Shown: in pieces, positions 1 to 9,789 of the stretch | Position numbering within the stretch: the first letter of the stretch is position 1 | Layout of the letters: every line of letters begins with the position of its first letter | NCBI GenBank assembly: GCA_033557675.1 | Contig: JAWQRM010000404.1 | Coordinates: 1 to 23,107 of the forward strand | DNA from: Coptodactyla brooksi | Lineage: Eukaryota; Arthropoda; Insecta; Coleoptera; Scarabaeidae | Length of the DNA stretch: 23,107 nt | Direction: 5' to 3' | The notes under the pieces: generated by a model | What the model saw: only the letters and a program-made list of their open reading frames with translations | The model's database searches: none | What the model was told of the DNA's origin: nothing | Program-made: the position numbers and the translations under genes

Positions 1-440
1 AGTTTATATAAATAATAAACGAAAATAGTGGTGAAAGAAATTTCATAAATCATTTAGTAGGATCGAAAACAGTGATCTAAGAAGTTTAGGAATTATAGGT
101 TAAAATTTTAACAATAGTCTAACCTGATGTTTGAATAAGAATTTTATTTTAGCGAATTTTGTAATAATTCAAACGTTTTACTAAATTTGATCGATATTTT
201 AATTATTTCCAAAACGACAGGTTAAGTGGTTTTAAACAAAAACAAAACCTAAAGCTGCCGAATATTAAAACCGAAAAAAGGGTATTTTTTGGTTAAGAAT
301 TTATCTAGAAAAGCCAGGTTAGATGTTTGTTATTTTCAAAGTAGCATCACTACATAACTAAAATTTCTTTATTTTTTGAAAAACACGTTTATTTTGTATA
401 ATGCTGGTAGTTACCGCAACAAAACTCGATCAAACCGGAT
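1..440. other. AT-rich upstream sequence, no gene seen
   Basis: This stretch is AT-rich and has no long open frame, repeat array or RNA gene that I can recognise. It precedes a sharp rise in GC content at about 440 that marks the promoter-like island. Confidence 0.5.
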
Positions 441-760
441 GTTAAACCACGAACTGTTGACGAAAAGGTCGACGGAGGCTCCTCTATCGGCCGGGCCGAA
501 ACAAAAAAAAATACAAATTGCCTCGAACGGCTCCGATCGCCTACGACCAATTACGAGCTTTTCTGCATCTGAGCGGGCAGCGTGCGTACATCATTTGTCA
601 TCCCCACTGTCTCCGGTAGCTCAAAAACAAAAAAGGATAGAGAGAAAGGCGAGCGTTGATCACCGCACACTCCGAATTCTCTATCCGCGGTAGAACCCGG
701 GTTCTGCTCCCCCCACCACCGGCCGCCCGCCGTCCGACCAATCACGGCTCGCATCAGTGC
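440..760 (+). promoter_or_regulatory. GC-rich TATA-less promoter-like island
   Basis: Base composition changes abruptly here from very AT-rich to GC-rich, ending in a CCACC/GGCCGCCCGCC stretch at about 711-731. Two CCAAT boxes are visible, at 547-551 and 738-742. An arthropod-type initiator TCAGT lies at 754-758, 12 bases after the second CCAAT box. No TATA box is present about 30 bases upstream of 756. Two GC-rich palindromes lie inside (487-499 and 692-705). Arthropod promoters with TCAGT initiators and no TATA are common; the exact start site at A756 is inferred. A GC-rich enhancer is the main alternative. Confidence 0.55.
692..705. promoter_or_regulatory. 14-bp perfect palindrome AGAACCCGGGTTCT
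   Basis: AGAACCCGGGTTCT equals its own reverse complement over 14 bases. It sits about 50 bases upstream of the proposed initiator, where a dimeric transcription factor site would be expected. It loosely resembles Grainyhead-type (ACYGGTT) or nuclear-receptor palindromes but fits neither exactly, so the binding factor is unknown. Confidence 0.35.
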
Positions 761-1083
761 TCATCGAGTAGATGCAAGCCTCCTTGGATCTTGTGAGGGA
801 GTCACTTGCTGTCACAGTTGTGTGAGAGTAGCACATGGCACCAGTCGATCTTCTTTAGGTGTTTTATTATTTTTTTTAACTGTTGTTTGCAAATTTAAAG
901 AGTGTGGACGAAAGTATAATAAGGATTTTTGTGCGACATGAACTTTTTTTTGGTGACTACACTTTGGTGGTTTGAAAAATTGTAGTAATAATAAACTTTT
1001 GGTGCTCAAGGAGGAAAAGGAGGATTTCGATCGACTTTCTTCTGTTTCTCTGTAATGGATTTGAAATACCTTCGACGGCTAAG
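756..1083 (+). other. Candidate first exon with 5' leader and three uORFs
   Basis: The exon is proposed to run from the TCAGT initiator (A756) to a splice donor that reads AG|GTAAGG, with the intron starting at 1084. The leader carries three short upstream ORFs that end before the ATG at 1055: 772-825 (17 codons), 835-858 (7 codons) and 938-985 (15 codons). Their number suggests either tight translational control or that the true start lies in a later exon. No acceptor is assigned, because the downstream sequence is long and repetitive. RNA evidence would be decisive; without it the exon is a prediction. Confidence 0.4.
1055..1083 (+). CDS. Possible N-terminal coding end of a spliced gene (partial)
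   Basis: An ATG at 1055 has a purine (G) at -3 and G at +4, a favourable context for eukaryotic initiation. The frame reads MDLKYLRRL and then two bases (AG) of the next codon before the canonical donor GTAAGG at 1084. If the donor is not used, the frame stops at once (TAA at 1085-1087), giving a 10-residue peptide. So the sequence is either the start of a protein completed by exons outside this window, with phase-2 splicing, or simply a fourth upstream ORF. The residues are too few to recognise a family, and no downstream exon was found that continues it. Confidence 0.25.
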
Positions 1084-1859
1084 GTAAGGGGATCGTCTAA
1101 ATTTACATATTTTCGAGTTAATCTATCGTCAATTAAGCAAAGTGCAGATGCATGTCAACCTTGCGAACAAAAAGCGAGTGATTCGGAAAAAAAAGAACCT
1201 CCAGAGGATTCGAGATTGTTTCCCAATTACGAACACTGAAAAAGACAATCGAGGTTACATCCTTTTTTTAACGCTGTTATTCGTGCTTATCTCAAGGATT
1301 CTACGAAGTCCGAAAAAGGTAGAATTTCCTGCAATTGTGCAAACGATAAAACCTAGAAAAATTCCAAACAGTTATTTTCTGGATCAATTGTCCTTTTCAA
1401 CCCCTGATTCAAGGACCTCGGTGGGTGTGTCCAAACCTATCTCATGAGAGCAGTCGGGTCAAGATGGCCGCTTGCACCTGTATTGATCTCGAGTCTGTAC
1501 CTGTCGTTACCATGGTTACACATGATACAAAGATACTGTTGGAATAAAGCAATTCTACAGGGTGTCGTAAAAGAATTAAAAAAGGCAGGATACCTGGGCA
1601 GCATTCCTACGATATTGCAAGGAAGTAAAGCTTTAAAATATGCTTTCTGACATTGTTTTGTCTGACAAATCAGAATTTTGTCCTATTGTAATCACTACTT
1701 GATACAAACAATATGTCGATTATTTTAAAAATTATCTGGACTGCCTCAAATTATAAAGCTATTTAAATGTCGAAATATTTCTGAAAAAAATACTAATATG
1801 CTTTCGTAGCACACAAAAATGGTACAATTTATAGGAAATATGCTAAATGTCGGCGAATT
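1084..1859. other. Proposed start of first intron, no gene seen
   Basis: After the donor at 1084 the sequence becomes AT-rich. Open frames at 1142-1447 and 1444-1650 show no motif, no family resemblance and no regulatory context that would support a gene. The right end grades into array A at about 1860; a very diverged unit may begin as early as 1730. Confidence 0.4.
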
Positions 1860-4800
1860 TTGGCGAATATGAATTTCACTAAATTATCAAAAATTGTCTA
1901 AAATATATTATTCTCCTTTCCAAATTGTTTTTAAATAAATTAATTAAAACCAAGTAATGAAAGATATTATTTAAAATAAATATTAAAATCCCTGCAATAT
2001 TTCAGGAAAAATAGACTGATATACTTTACTTTTAAAATTACATGGTTTATACAAAATACACCGAACATAGTACGCATTAAAGTGTTATCGATTCTGGAAA
2101 TTTAAATTATTTAAATTTCTATTAATGATTTTTAAGAAATTACTACTTTAAATTTCAGTATATTTCCTGAAATTGCCTCAAATGAATTATTCATATTTCG
2201 AAACTATTTTCAAACTATATTAAACGTTGTTAAATATGCCTTGTTGTTAAACATCAACAATTTGAGGTAAGTTAAACTCAGTGAAATATTTCGGGAAAAT
2301 TGGATGATAAAGTTTCTTAGCTTCTAAACACCATATAATTTATTAATTCTGAAGAGTTTAAATTGTTTAAAGTTCTAATAATAATTTTAAAAAATACTGT
2401 GATCTTCAGTAAATTACCTGACATTGTCTGCAGTAAATTATTTTTATTTCGAAATTGTACGTAAATGAATAATAAACAATAATATCCTTTCTGAACACAT
2501 AAAAATGGTATAATTTTTGGAAATACACCGAATGTGATTAAATATGCATTAAAACCTTAAAATGTTATTAATTTTAGAAATTTAAATTAATTAAATTTCT
2601 CAAAATAGTTTTAAACATGTTACTGTTATGAATTTCACTAAATTACCACAAATTGTCCCAAATATATTCTCTTTTCCAACCTGTTTTTAAATAAAATAAT
2701 TAAAACCAAGTAATGAAAGATACTATTTAAAATAAATATTCAAATCTCTGAAATATTTCGGGAAAAATAGTTTACTTTTAAAATTACATAGTTTATACAA
2801 AATACACTGAACATAGTACGCATTAAAGTGTTATCGATTCTGGAAATTTAAATTATTTAAATTTCTATTAATGATTTTTAAGAAATTACTACTTTAAATT
2901 TCAGTACATTTCCTGAAATTGCCGCAAATAAATTATTCATATTTCGAAACTATTCTCAAAGTATATTAAACGTTGTTAAATGTGCCTTGTTGTTAAACAT
3001 CAACAATTTGAGGTATGTTAAACTCAGTGAAATATTTTAAAGTTTCTTAGCTTCTAAACACCATATAATTTATTTATAACATACTGAGCATAGTTAAGTA
3101 TTGATAAAAATTTGATTAATTCTGAAAGTTTAAATTGTTTAAGTTTCTAAAAATAATTTAAAAAAACATTATTAAAAATTTCAGTAAATTACCTGACGTT
3201 GTCTAAAGTAAATTATTCTTATTTCGAAATTGTACATAAATAGAATAACAAAAAAAACACCAAAAATGATTTGGAGACTTAAAATATTTTAAATATATAT
3301 TTCAGGAAAAATTTGCTAAAAATGTTAACAAATACTAAACATAATTAGGTACGCATTAAAGTGTTATAAATTCTGGAAATTTAAATTGTTAAAATTTCTA
3401 TTAATGATTTTTAAAAAATTACTACTTTAAGTTTCAATAAATTACCTGAAATTGCCTCACATGAATTATTCATATACCGAAACTATTCTTAAAATGTATT
3501 CAATGTTCTTCAATATGCATTGTTGTTACACAAAAATAATTTGAGCGATGTTAAAATTAGCGAAATATTTCAGGAAAATTTGATGATAAAGTTTGTTTCT
3601 TAGCTTCTATGGACGATATAATTTCTATGGAATATACTAAGCACAGTTAAGTATGAATTAAAACTTTTTGAATTCTGAAAGATTAAATTATTTAAATTTC
3701 TAAAAATAATTAAAAAGAAAATATTGTCATAAATGTCAATAAGTTACCTGAAATTGCCTGAAATAAGTTATGCTCATCTTGAAATTATTAGTAAATAGAA
3801 TAGCAAAGAGCATCAAAAATGATTTCAAGACTATTAAAATCCTCAAAATATTTCAGGGAAAATGTACTAACATACGCTTCTTTCAGTTTTTTAAGTAGTA
3901 TAATTTATACAAAATATACTGAACCTAATGAAGTAGGCATTAAAATGTTAGAATATTATTAATTTTGGAAATTGGAATTATTTAAATTTCTAATAATAAT
4001 TATCATATTTTTAATTATTTCCAGAAATTATTTTAAAAAATGTACTGGTATAAATTTCAGTAAATTACTTGAAATTGCGTCAAATAAATTATTATTTTGT
4101 TTGTTTTATTCTTGATTAAATTATTCTCATTTCAAAATTTAATCTAAAATAATTAAGAAAAACATAAGGAACGAGAAAATATTATTTAAAGCAAATATGA
4201 ATAAAATTAAAAATAAATATTAAAATCTCTGGAATATTTCAGGAAAAACTGACTGACATCCTTTTTTCAGCTTTTAAAAATGATACAATTTATACGAAAT
4301 ATACCGAACATGATTAAGTACGCATTAAAATCTTAAAATGTTACTATGTCTGGAAATTTTAATTGTTTAAATTTCAATACATATTTTTTAAAAAGTGTAC
4401 GGTTATAAATTTCAATAAATTATCTAACATTGCCTCAAATAACTTATTCTTACTTACTGATTGTTCTTAAGTAAAAGAATAAAAAGAAACGCAAAGAATG
4501 AAAAACTATGATTTAAAACAAAAATAAATTAAATTAAAATTCCTGACATATTCAGGAAAAATTGACTGACATTTTTTTAGCTTTTAAAACTGATAAAATT
4601 TATACAAACTACACTGAACGTAGTTAAATACGCATTAAAATTTTAAAATGGTATTGATTCTGGAAGTTCAAATAATTAAAATTTCCAGTAATATTTTTTA
4701 AAAAATTACTGCTGTAACTTTTAATAAATTACCTGAAATTGCCTCAAATAAATTGTTATTATATCGAAACTGTTCCAAAATAAAATAATAAAAAATAAGT

Positions 4801-5150
4801 AACAAAAATATTATTTCAAATAGATATAAAAATACCCCCATTGAAATATTTCAGGAAAAAATGACTGATTTACTTTTCTTCAGCTTTTAAAAATTACATA
4901 ATTTATCCAAAATCCACTGAACATAGTTAAGTACGCATTAAGACGTTATCAATTCTGAAAATTTAAATTGTTTAAATTTCTAGTAATAAGTACTTTTCTT
5001 AAGAAATTACTGCTATAAAATTCAGTAAATTCCTTGAAATTGCCTCAACTAAGTTATTCATGTTTCGAAAGTATTCTTAAAATATAGTAAACTTTGTCAA
5101 CTACGTATTAAAACCCTAAAATGTTTCAATTATTATTTAAATTTCCAGGA
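1860..5150. repeat. Array A: ~12 diverged copies of a 250-350 bp unit
   Basis: A shared landmark, TTACCTGAAATTGCCTCAAA and variants, recurs near 1886, 2166, 2416, 2646, 2911, 3192, 3444, 3746, 4068, 4422, 4732 and 5032, with spacings of 230 to 354 bases. Each unit also carries AATATTTCAGGAAAA, a block like ATACACCGAACATAGT, and TACGCATTAAA, in the same order and orientation. The copies are too diverged for recent expansion, except in the left part, where they form a higher-order repeat. No coding capacity is seen. The family name is unknown to me. Confidence 0.85.
1886..3800. repeat. Higher-order repeat inside array A
   Basis: The units fall into three types that repeat in order. Type A is at 1886 and 2646, type B at 2166, 2911 and 3444, and type C at 2416, 3192 and 3746. 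Blocks A and B are much more alike between periods (for example 1943-2160 versus 2699-2905) than neighbouring units are to each other. Period is about 745-776 bases. The third cycle lacks a clear type A unit and is shorter. This is the signature of a second round of duplication on top of an older tandem array. Confidence 0.75.
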
Positions 5151-5346
5151 AAAATAAACATTTATGAAACTGTTTAAATATTAGAATTTCTCTGAAAGTG
5201 CACAGTAAGTTTTTACCAAGGAGTTCCCAAAATAAAGATACTGTAGTTTTCCAACCCTCTGACGTCACCTTCGCGGGCAGGAAAAATTTGAATATACGAA
5301 AAGAAAAATAAATATCATCTTTTTCAGCGTCCAAGAAATCACTTTT
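5151..5346. other. Short spacer with a CRE-like palindrome
   Basis: This spacer between array A and the first foldback element is slightly richer in GC. It contains TGACGTCA at 5260-5267, the perfect 8-bp palindrome bound by CREB/ATF-type bZIP proteins in animals. A single site may occur by chance. A minus-strand open frame at 5137-5334 shows no recognisable motif. Confidence 0.35.
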
Positions 5347-5800
5347 GGGTCAAAATAACAGTTAATCAACAATGCTGTCATTCTGACAGTTGACGTGACC
5401 TTTGACTTATATTTGAGGTTATGATTTCACATAATGTTTTTGACATTTGTCTACTATTTATTTTAATAACGATAAATCACCATTAAAGCGCACGTCAAAA
5501 ATATTATGTGAATCTATGACTTCAAACATAGCCCAACGGTAGTATCAACAAATAATGTTAATTTAATGTTTACTTAATAAGCATCAAGTAAACATTAACG
5601 CAACCCAACTCATAAAAAAGCGTTGTGCACACAAAATAATTTTATCACTAGAATTTAGCCAAACATTGGAAACTTAATTTTTTATTTAAAATTGTCGCAA
5701 TTAAAGTATGTTATAAGCAACTGTCAAAAACATGGTGCAAATGCATAACCTCAAATATAACGATCTTAATATAAAAGGGCATTTCTCAACAATTGTTGAC
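5347..5800. mobile_element. Foldback (MITE-like) element 1
   Basis: TTATATTTGAGGTTATG at 5407-5423 is exactly inverted at 5744-5760. Further in, ATGTTTTTGACA (5434-5445) is matched by a near-inverted TGTCAAAAACAT at 5722-5733. At the centre, AATGTTTACTT (5565-5575) pairs perfectly with AAGTAAACATT (5586-5596). The pairs share nearly the same centre, about 5581-5584, so the whole segment can fold on itself. There is no coding capacity, which fits a non-autonomous foldback or MITE. The left outer part (from about 5347) carries the TGACAGTTGACG motif also found in array B. Outer ends and target duplication are not resolved. Confidence 0.7.
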
Positions 5801-5879
5801 GAACAGTTTCTTTTTTACAACAATAAGATTCATTGTGGAAATTAACAAAATGACAAGCGATGCCAACAATCACAGCAGA

Positions 5880-6175
5880 TTGTGACAATTGACGTTATAT
5901 TTGAGGTTATGGTTTTGGATGAATTTTTTGACATACGCCAACTGTTTACTTTAACAGCAAACAATCGTAGATCACTATTCAGTAAACAAATGGGAAAAAC
6001 ACGATGTAATGCCATAAACTAAATGTTTAGTCAATAAATGTCAACATTTTTTTGTTAGCTAAACATTTATTTATGACACTAATAGTTTTAAGTATATAGT
6101 GGACAAACGTCAAAACTGTGACTTAGTCATAACCTCAAATATAATTCAGAGATTGACAGTCAAGATGACAGTATG
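5880..6175. mobile_element. Foldback (MITE-like) element 2, same family
   Basis: The same 17-base arm, TTATATTTGAGGTTATG, lies at 5895-5911 and is exactly inverted at 6128-6144. An inner perfect pair, TAAATGTTTAG (6020-6030) and CTAAACATTTA (6059-6069), lies a little right of centre. The left flank has TGACAATTGACG and the right flank GATTGACAGTCAAGATGACAG, related to the flanks of element 1. Its interior differs from element 1, so the two are separate members of one family, not a recent copy of each other. Confidence 0.7.
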
Positions 6176-6360
6176 GTTGATCAATTGCAGAAGCAGGGTT
6201 ATTGTTGGATAATACAGGGTGTTTCAAAAATAGGGCTGAGTATACCTATACAACCGTGTAGTAGTAGTCATGATGTATGAAATCGTGAACTCAAATATAT
6301 TTAACACATTATGTCAGCAAGTAATATTATTGTAAAGTTCAGATTTTTGTTTGTTGCACT

Positions 6361-7730
6361 AATAATTTTGATTTTGCACTATTATTATTACAGCACACGG
6401 TAGACAAGAATTAAAATCATTATGTAACCATAACCTATAATTTACAGGTAACTGTCAATATGACAGTATGGGTGATCAAATATTGCAGCATAGCTTTTTT
6501 TGTAATACAGGATATATAATAACGCAAAAATGTTATAGCAAGCATTATATAAGCGATATATGTATGGTCTAAATGAAGTAACACTTTTAAAACAATCGCT
6601 CCTAAAGTTAAAACATTATGTAAAATCATAACCTCAAATATAATTCAAACACCATGTGAACTGTCAAAACAAAATGTTTTTATTAATAGTATAATTTTTT
6701 TATTAATAAAGATTTTCGTTATTAAAGTATGTTATAGACAAATTTAAGGAATATTTTATTGAACTATAACACGATGTCAAAATAGTGCATATAATCATAA
6801 CCTCAAATATAAACCACACGCTGTCAACTGTCAAATGCCAAAATGCTAAGCAGGTTATGTCAACAAACATATTAGTGTAATGTTTAGTTAGTAAATGTTA
6901 AAGCACTATTAGTAAAGCACACGATAGACAAGCATTAAAATCATTACGTAACCATAATCTATAATTTACAAGTAACTTTCAATATGACAGTATAGTTAAT
7001 CAAATATTGCTTATTTTTTTATAATATAGAATGTGACATAAATAATTACAGCCAGTACTATACCTATATGCCAGATATTTATGGTCTAAATGAACTAATA
7101 ATTTTAAAACAATCACTATTAAAGTTAAAACATCGCGTAAACTCATAACCTCAAATATAATTCACACGTTATGTGAACTGTAAAAACGACAACATTTTCT
7201 TTATTAATCGAATATTTTTTATGAATAAACATTGAACCAACTTCCTACTTTCATTATTAAAGTATGTCACAGACAAATTTAAAAAACACTTTGTGAATCT
7301 GTACCACGATGTCAAAATAGTGCTGACAACTGTCAAATGCCAAAATATTAAGTAGGTTATGTCAACAAATAATATTAATGTAATGTTTAGTTAATAAATG
7401 TTAAAGCATTGTTAGTAAAGTACACTATAGACTAGTTTAAAAATCATTATGTAACCATAACCTGTAATCTACAAGTTAACTGTCAATGTGACAGTATGAT
7501 TGATCAAATGTTATGGCATATTTATTTATTTTTTTATAATATAGGGTGCAGCCATAATAATAGACTGAATATATACCACCGTTTTCCTAATTTTCATTAT
7601 TAAAGTACGTTGTAGACTAATTAACAAATATTCTGTGAAACCATAACCTCAAATACAATCAACACGCTATGTCAACTGTCAAATTAACATCAAATCAACA
7701 TTTTTCTTGACTACTTTTGATTGTGACATT
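6361..7730. repeat. Array B, large repeat copy 1 (units a-b-c)
   Basis: This copy begins at AATAATTTTGATTTT, followed by ACTATTATTATTA and CAGCACACGGTAGA, and runs about 1370 bases until the same sequence recurs at 7731. Inside are units at 6426 (a), 6950 (b) and 7456 (c). Type a has ACAGGATATATA and AAGCGATATA; type b has TAATATAGAATGTGACATAA and CAGCCAGTACTATACC; type c has TCAAATGTTATGGCATA. Confidence 0.7.
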
Positions 7731-9598
7731 AATAATTTTGATTTTATACTATTATTATTAATATTATTACAGCACACGGTAGATAAGTATTAAAATCATT
7801 ATGTAATCATAACCTATAATTTACAGGTAACTGTCAATATGACAGTACGGTTGATTAAACGTTGCAGCATAGTTTTTATTTATAATACAGGATATATAGT
7901 AACAAAAATAGTTACAGCCAATATTATAAGCGATGTACGTATGGTCTAAATGAAATAACAGTCTTAAAACAATCGCTCTTAAAGTTAAAACATCGTGTAA
8001 AGTCATAACCTCAAATATAATTCAAACACCATGTGAACTGTCAAAATAATTTTTTTTTATTAATAGTATAATTTTTTTATTAATAAAGATTTTCGTTATT
8101 AAAGTATGTTATAGATAAATTTAAGGAACATTTTATTGAACTACAACACGATGTCAAAATAGTGCATATAATCATAACCTTAAATATAATCCACACGCTG
8201 TCAAATGTCAAATGCCAAAATACTAAGCAGGTTATGTCAACAAATACATTAGTGTAATGTTTAGTTAGTAAATGTTAGAGCACTATTAGTAAAGCACACG
8301 ATAGACAAGCATTAAAATCATTATGTAATCATAACCTATAATTTACAGGTAACTGTCAATGTGACAGCATGGTTAAGTAAACGTTGCAGAATAGTTTTTC
8401 TTTGTAATACAGGATATATAGTAACAAAAATAGTTACACCCAGTACTATAAGCGATGTATGTATGGTCGAAATGAAATAACAGTTTTAAAACAATCGCTC
8501 TTAAAGTTAAAACATCGTGTAAAATCATAACCTCAAATATAATTCAAACACCATGTGAACTGTCAAAAAATTTTTTTTATTAATAGTATAATTTTTTATT
8601 AATAAACATTGAACCAATTTCCTATTTTCATTATTAAACCATGTTACAGACGAATTTAAGAAACATTTTGTGAAACCATAACACGATGTTAAAATATCAT
8701 CTAAAATATAATCCTTACGTTGTCAACTGTCAAATTCCAAAATTTTAAGCAGGTTATGTCAAGAAATAACATTAATGTAATGTTTAGTTAATAAACGTTA
8801 AAGTACTATTAGTAAAGTACACTACAGACAAGTATTAAAATTATTATGTAACCATAACCTATAATTTACAAGTAACTTTCAATATGACAGTATAGTTAAT
8901 CAAATATTGCTTATTTTTTATAATATAGAATGTGACATAAATAATTACAGCCAGTACTATACCTATACGCGAGATATGTATGGTCTAAATGAACTAATAA
9001 TTTTAAAACAATTACTATTAAAGTTAAAACATCTCATAAAATCATAACCTCAAATATAATTCACATGCCATGTGAACTGTGAAAACGACAACTTTTTCTT
9101 TATTAATTGGATATTTTTTTATGAATAAACATTGAACCAACTTCCTACTTTCATTATTAAAATATGTAACACACAAATTTAAAAAACATTTTGTGAATCC
9201 GTAACACGATGTCAAAACAGTGTGTATAATCATAACCTAAAATATAATCCATACGCTGTCAACTGTCAAATGGCAAAATTTTAAGCAGGTCATGTCAACA
9301 AATAATATTAATGTAATGTTTAATTAATAAATGTCAAAGTACTATTAGTAAAGCACACTATAGACAAGTATCAAAATCATTATGTAACCATAACCTATAA
9401 TCTACTGTGATTTGACAGTTAACTGTCAATGTGACAGTATGGTTGATCAAATGTTATGGCATAGTTATTTTTTTATTAGTTGTTTAGCAAATTTAACGAA
9501 CATTCTGTGAAACCATAACCTCAAATACAATTCACCCGCTATGTCAACTGTCAAGGGTTAAATTGACATTTTTCTTGACTACTTTTGATTGTGACATT
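7731..9598. repeat. Array B, large repeat copy 2 (units a-a-b-c)
   Basis: This copy starts with the same landmark as copy 1 and is about 1868 bases long, roughly one unit longer. Its units lie at 7806 (a), 8330 (a), 8851 (b) and 9394 (c). The extra a-type unit accounts for the length difference. The landmark recurs at 9599 and starts a short third copy that fades by about 9780. Confidence 0.7.
9412..9429. other. 18-bp perfect palindrome TTGACAGTTAACTGTCAA
   Basis: This is a perfect 18-base palindrome at the start of the last type c unit of array B. The other units at this place have only a GTAACTGTCAATATGACAG-like form, a small hairpin with 6-base arms. The palindrome may be a fusion point between two inverted arms. 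Confidence 0.6.
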
Positions 9599-9789
9599 AA
9601 TAATTTTGATTTTATACTGATATTATTAAAGTATCCGGTAGATAAATGTCAAAACCGTTATATAACCATAAACTCATATGTACTTTAAAAGTTATCAAGA
9701 TGACAGTTACTCAGTGTATTATATTCTCAAATATAATTCGCCATACGAACTATCAAAATACCAACGTTCTTTTATCATTTGGAGAAGTG

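Larger units (their letters stand above)
6200..9780. repeat. Array B: higher-order array of foldback-family arms
   Basis: Two landmarks alternate in one orientation: CATAACCTCAAATATAA (6629, 6796, 7145, 7641, 8005, 8173, 8527, 9043, 9230, 9514) and CATAACCTATAATTTACA with variants (6426, 6950, 7456, 7806, 8330, 8851, 9394). The second set defines units of about 520 bases, with one short interval of 350. The units fall into types a, b and c by their downstream sequence. The first landmark is the arm of the foldback elements just upstream, so the array probably grew from that family. No real gene is present; minus-strand open frames at 6435, 7821 and 9042 merely follow the repeats. Confidence 0.85.

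Noticed and set aside
376..693. Plus-strand open frame of 105 codons over the GC-rich island
   Set aside because: The frame crosses the promoter-like composition change, has no motif, and a minus-strand frame (551-754) covers the same GC-rich sequence. Open frames are expected by chance where GC is high.
691..711. tRNA B-box-like GGTTCTGCTCC
   Set aside because: It differs from the B-box consensus GGTTCRANYCY at key positions, and no A-box or cloverleaf can be drawn upstream.
1142..1650. Two overlapping plus-strand frames after the proposed donor
   Set aside because: There is no family resemblance, the residues are those of AT-rich chance translation, and no splice acceptor or promoter context supports them.
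6435..9233. Minus-strand frames at 6435, 7821 and 9042 with partly similar translations
   Set aside because: Two of them are alike only because they lie in duplicated array B units; lengths and frames are not kept across the other units, so coding selection is not indicated.
1860..9780. CRISPR-like regular spacing of repeats
   Set aside because: Units are hundreds of bases long, diverged and without short identical repeats and unique spacers; the DNA is eukaryotic.
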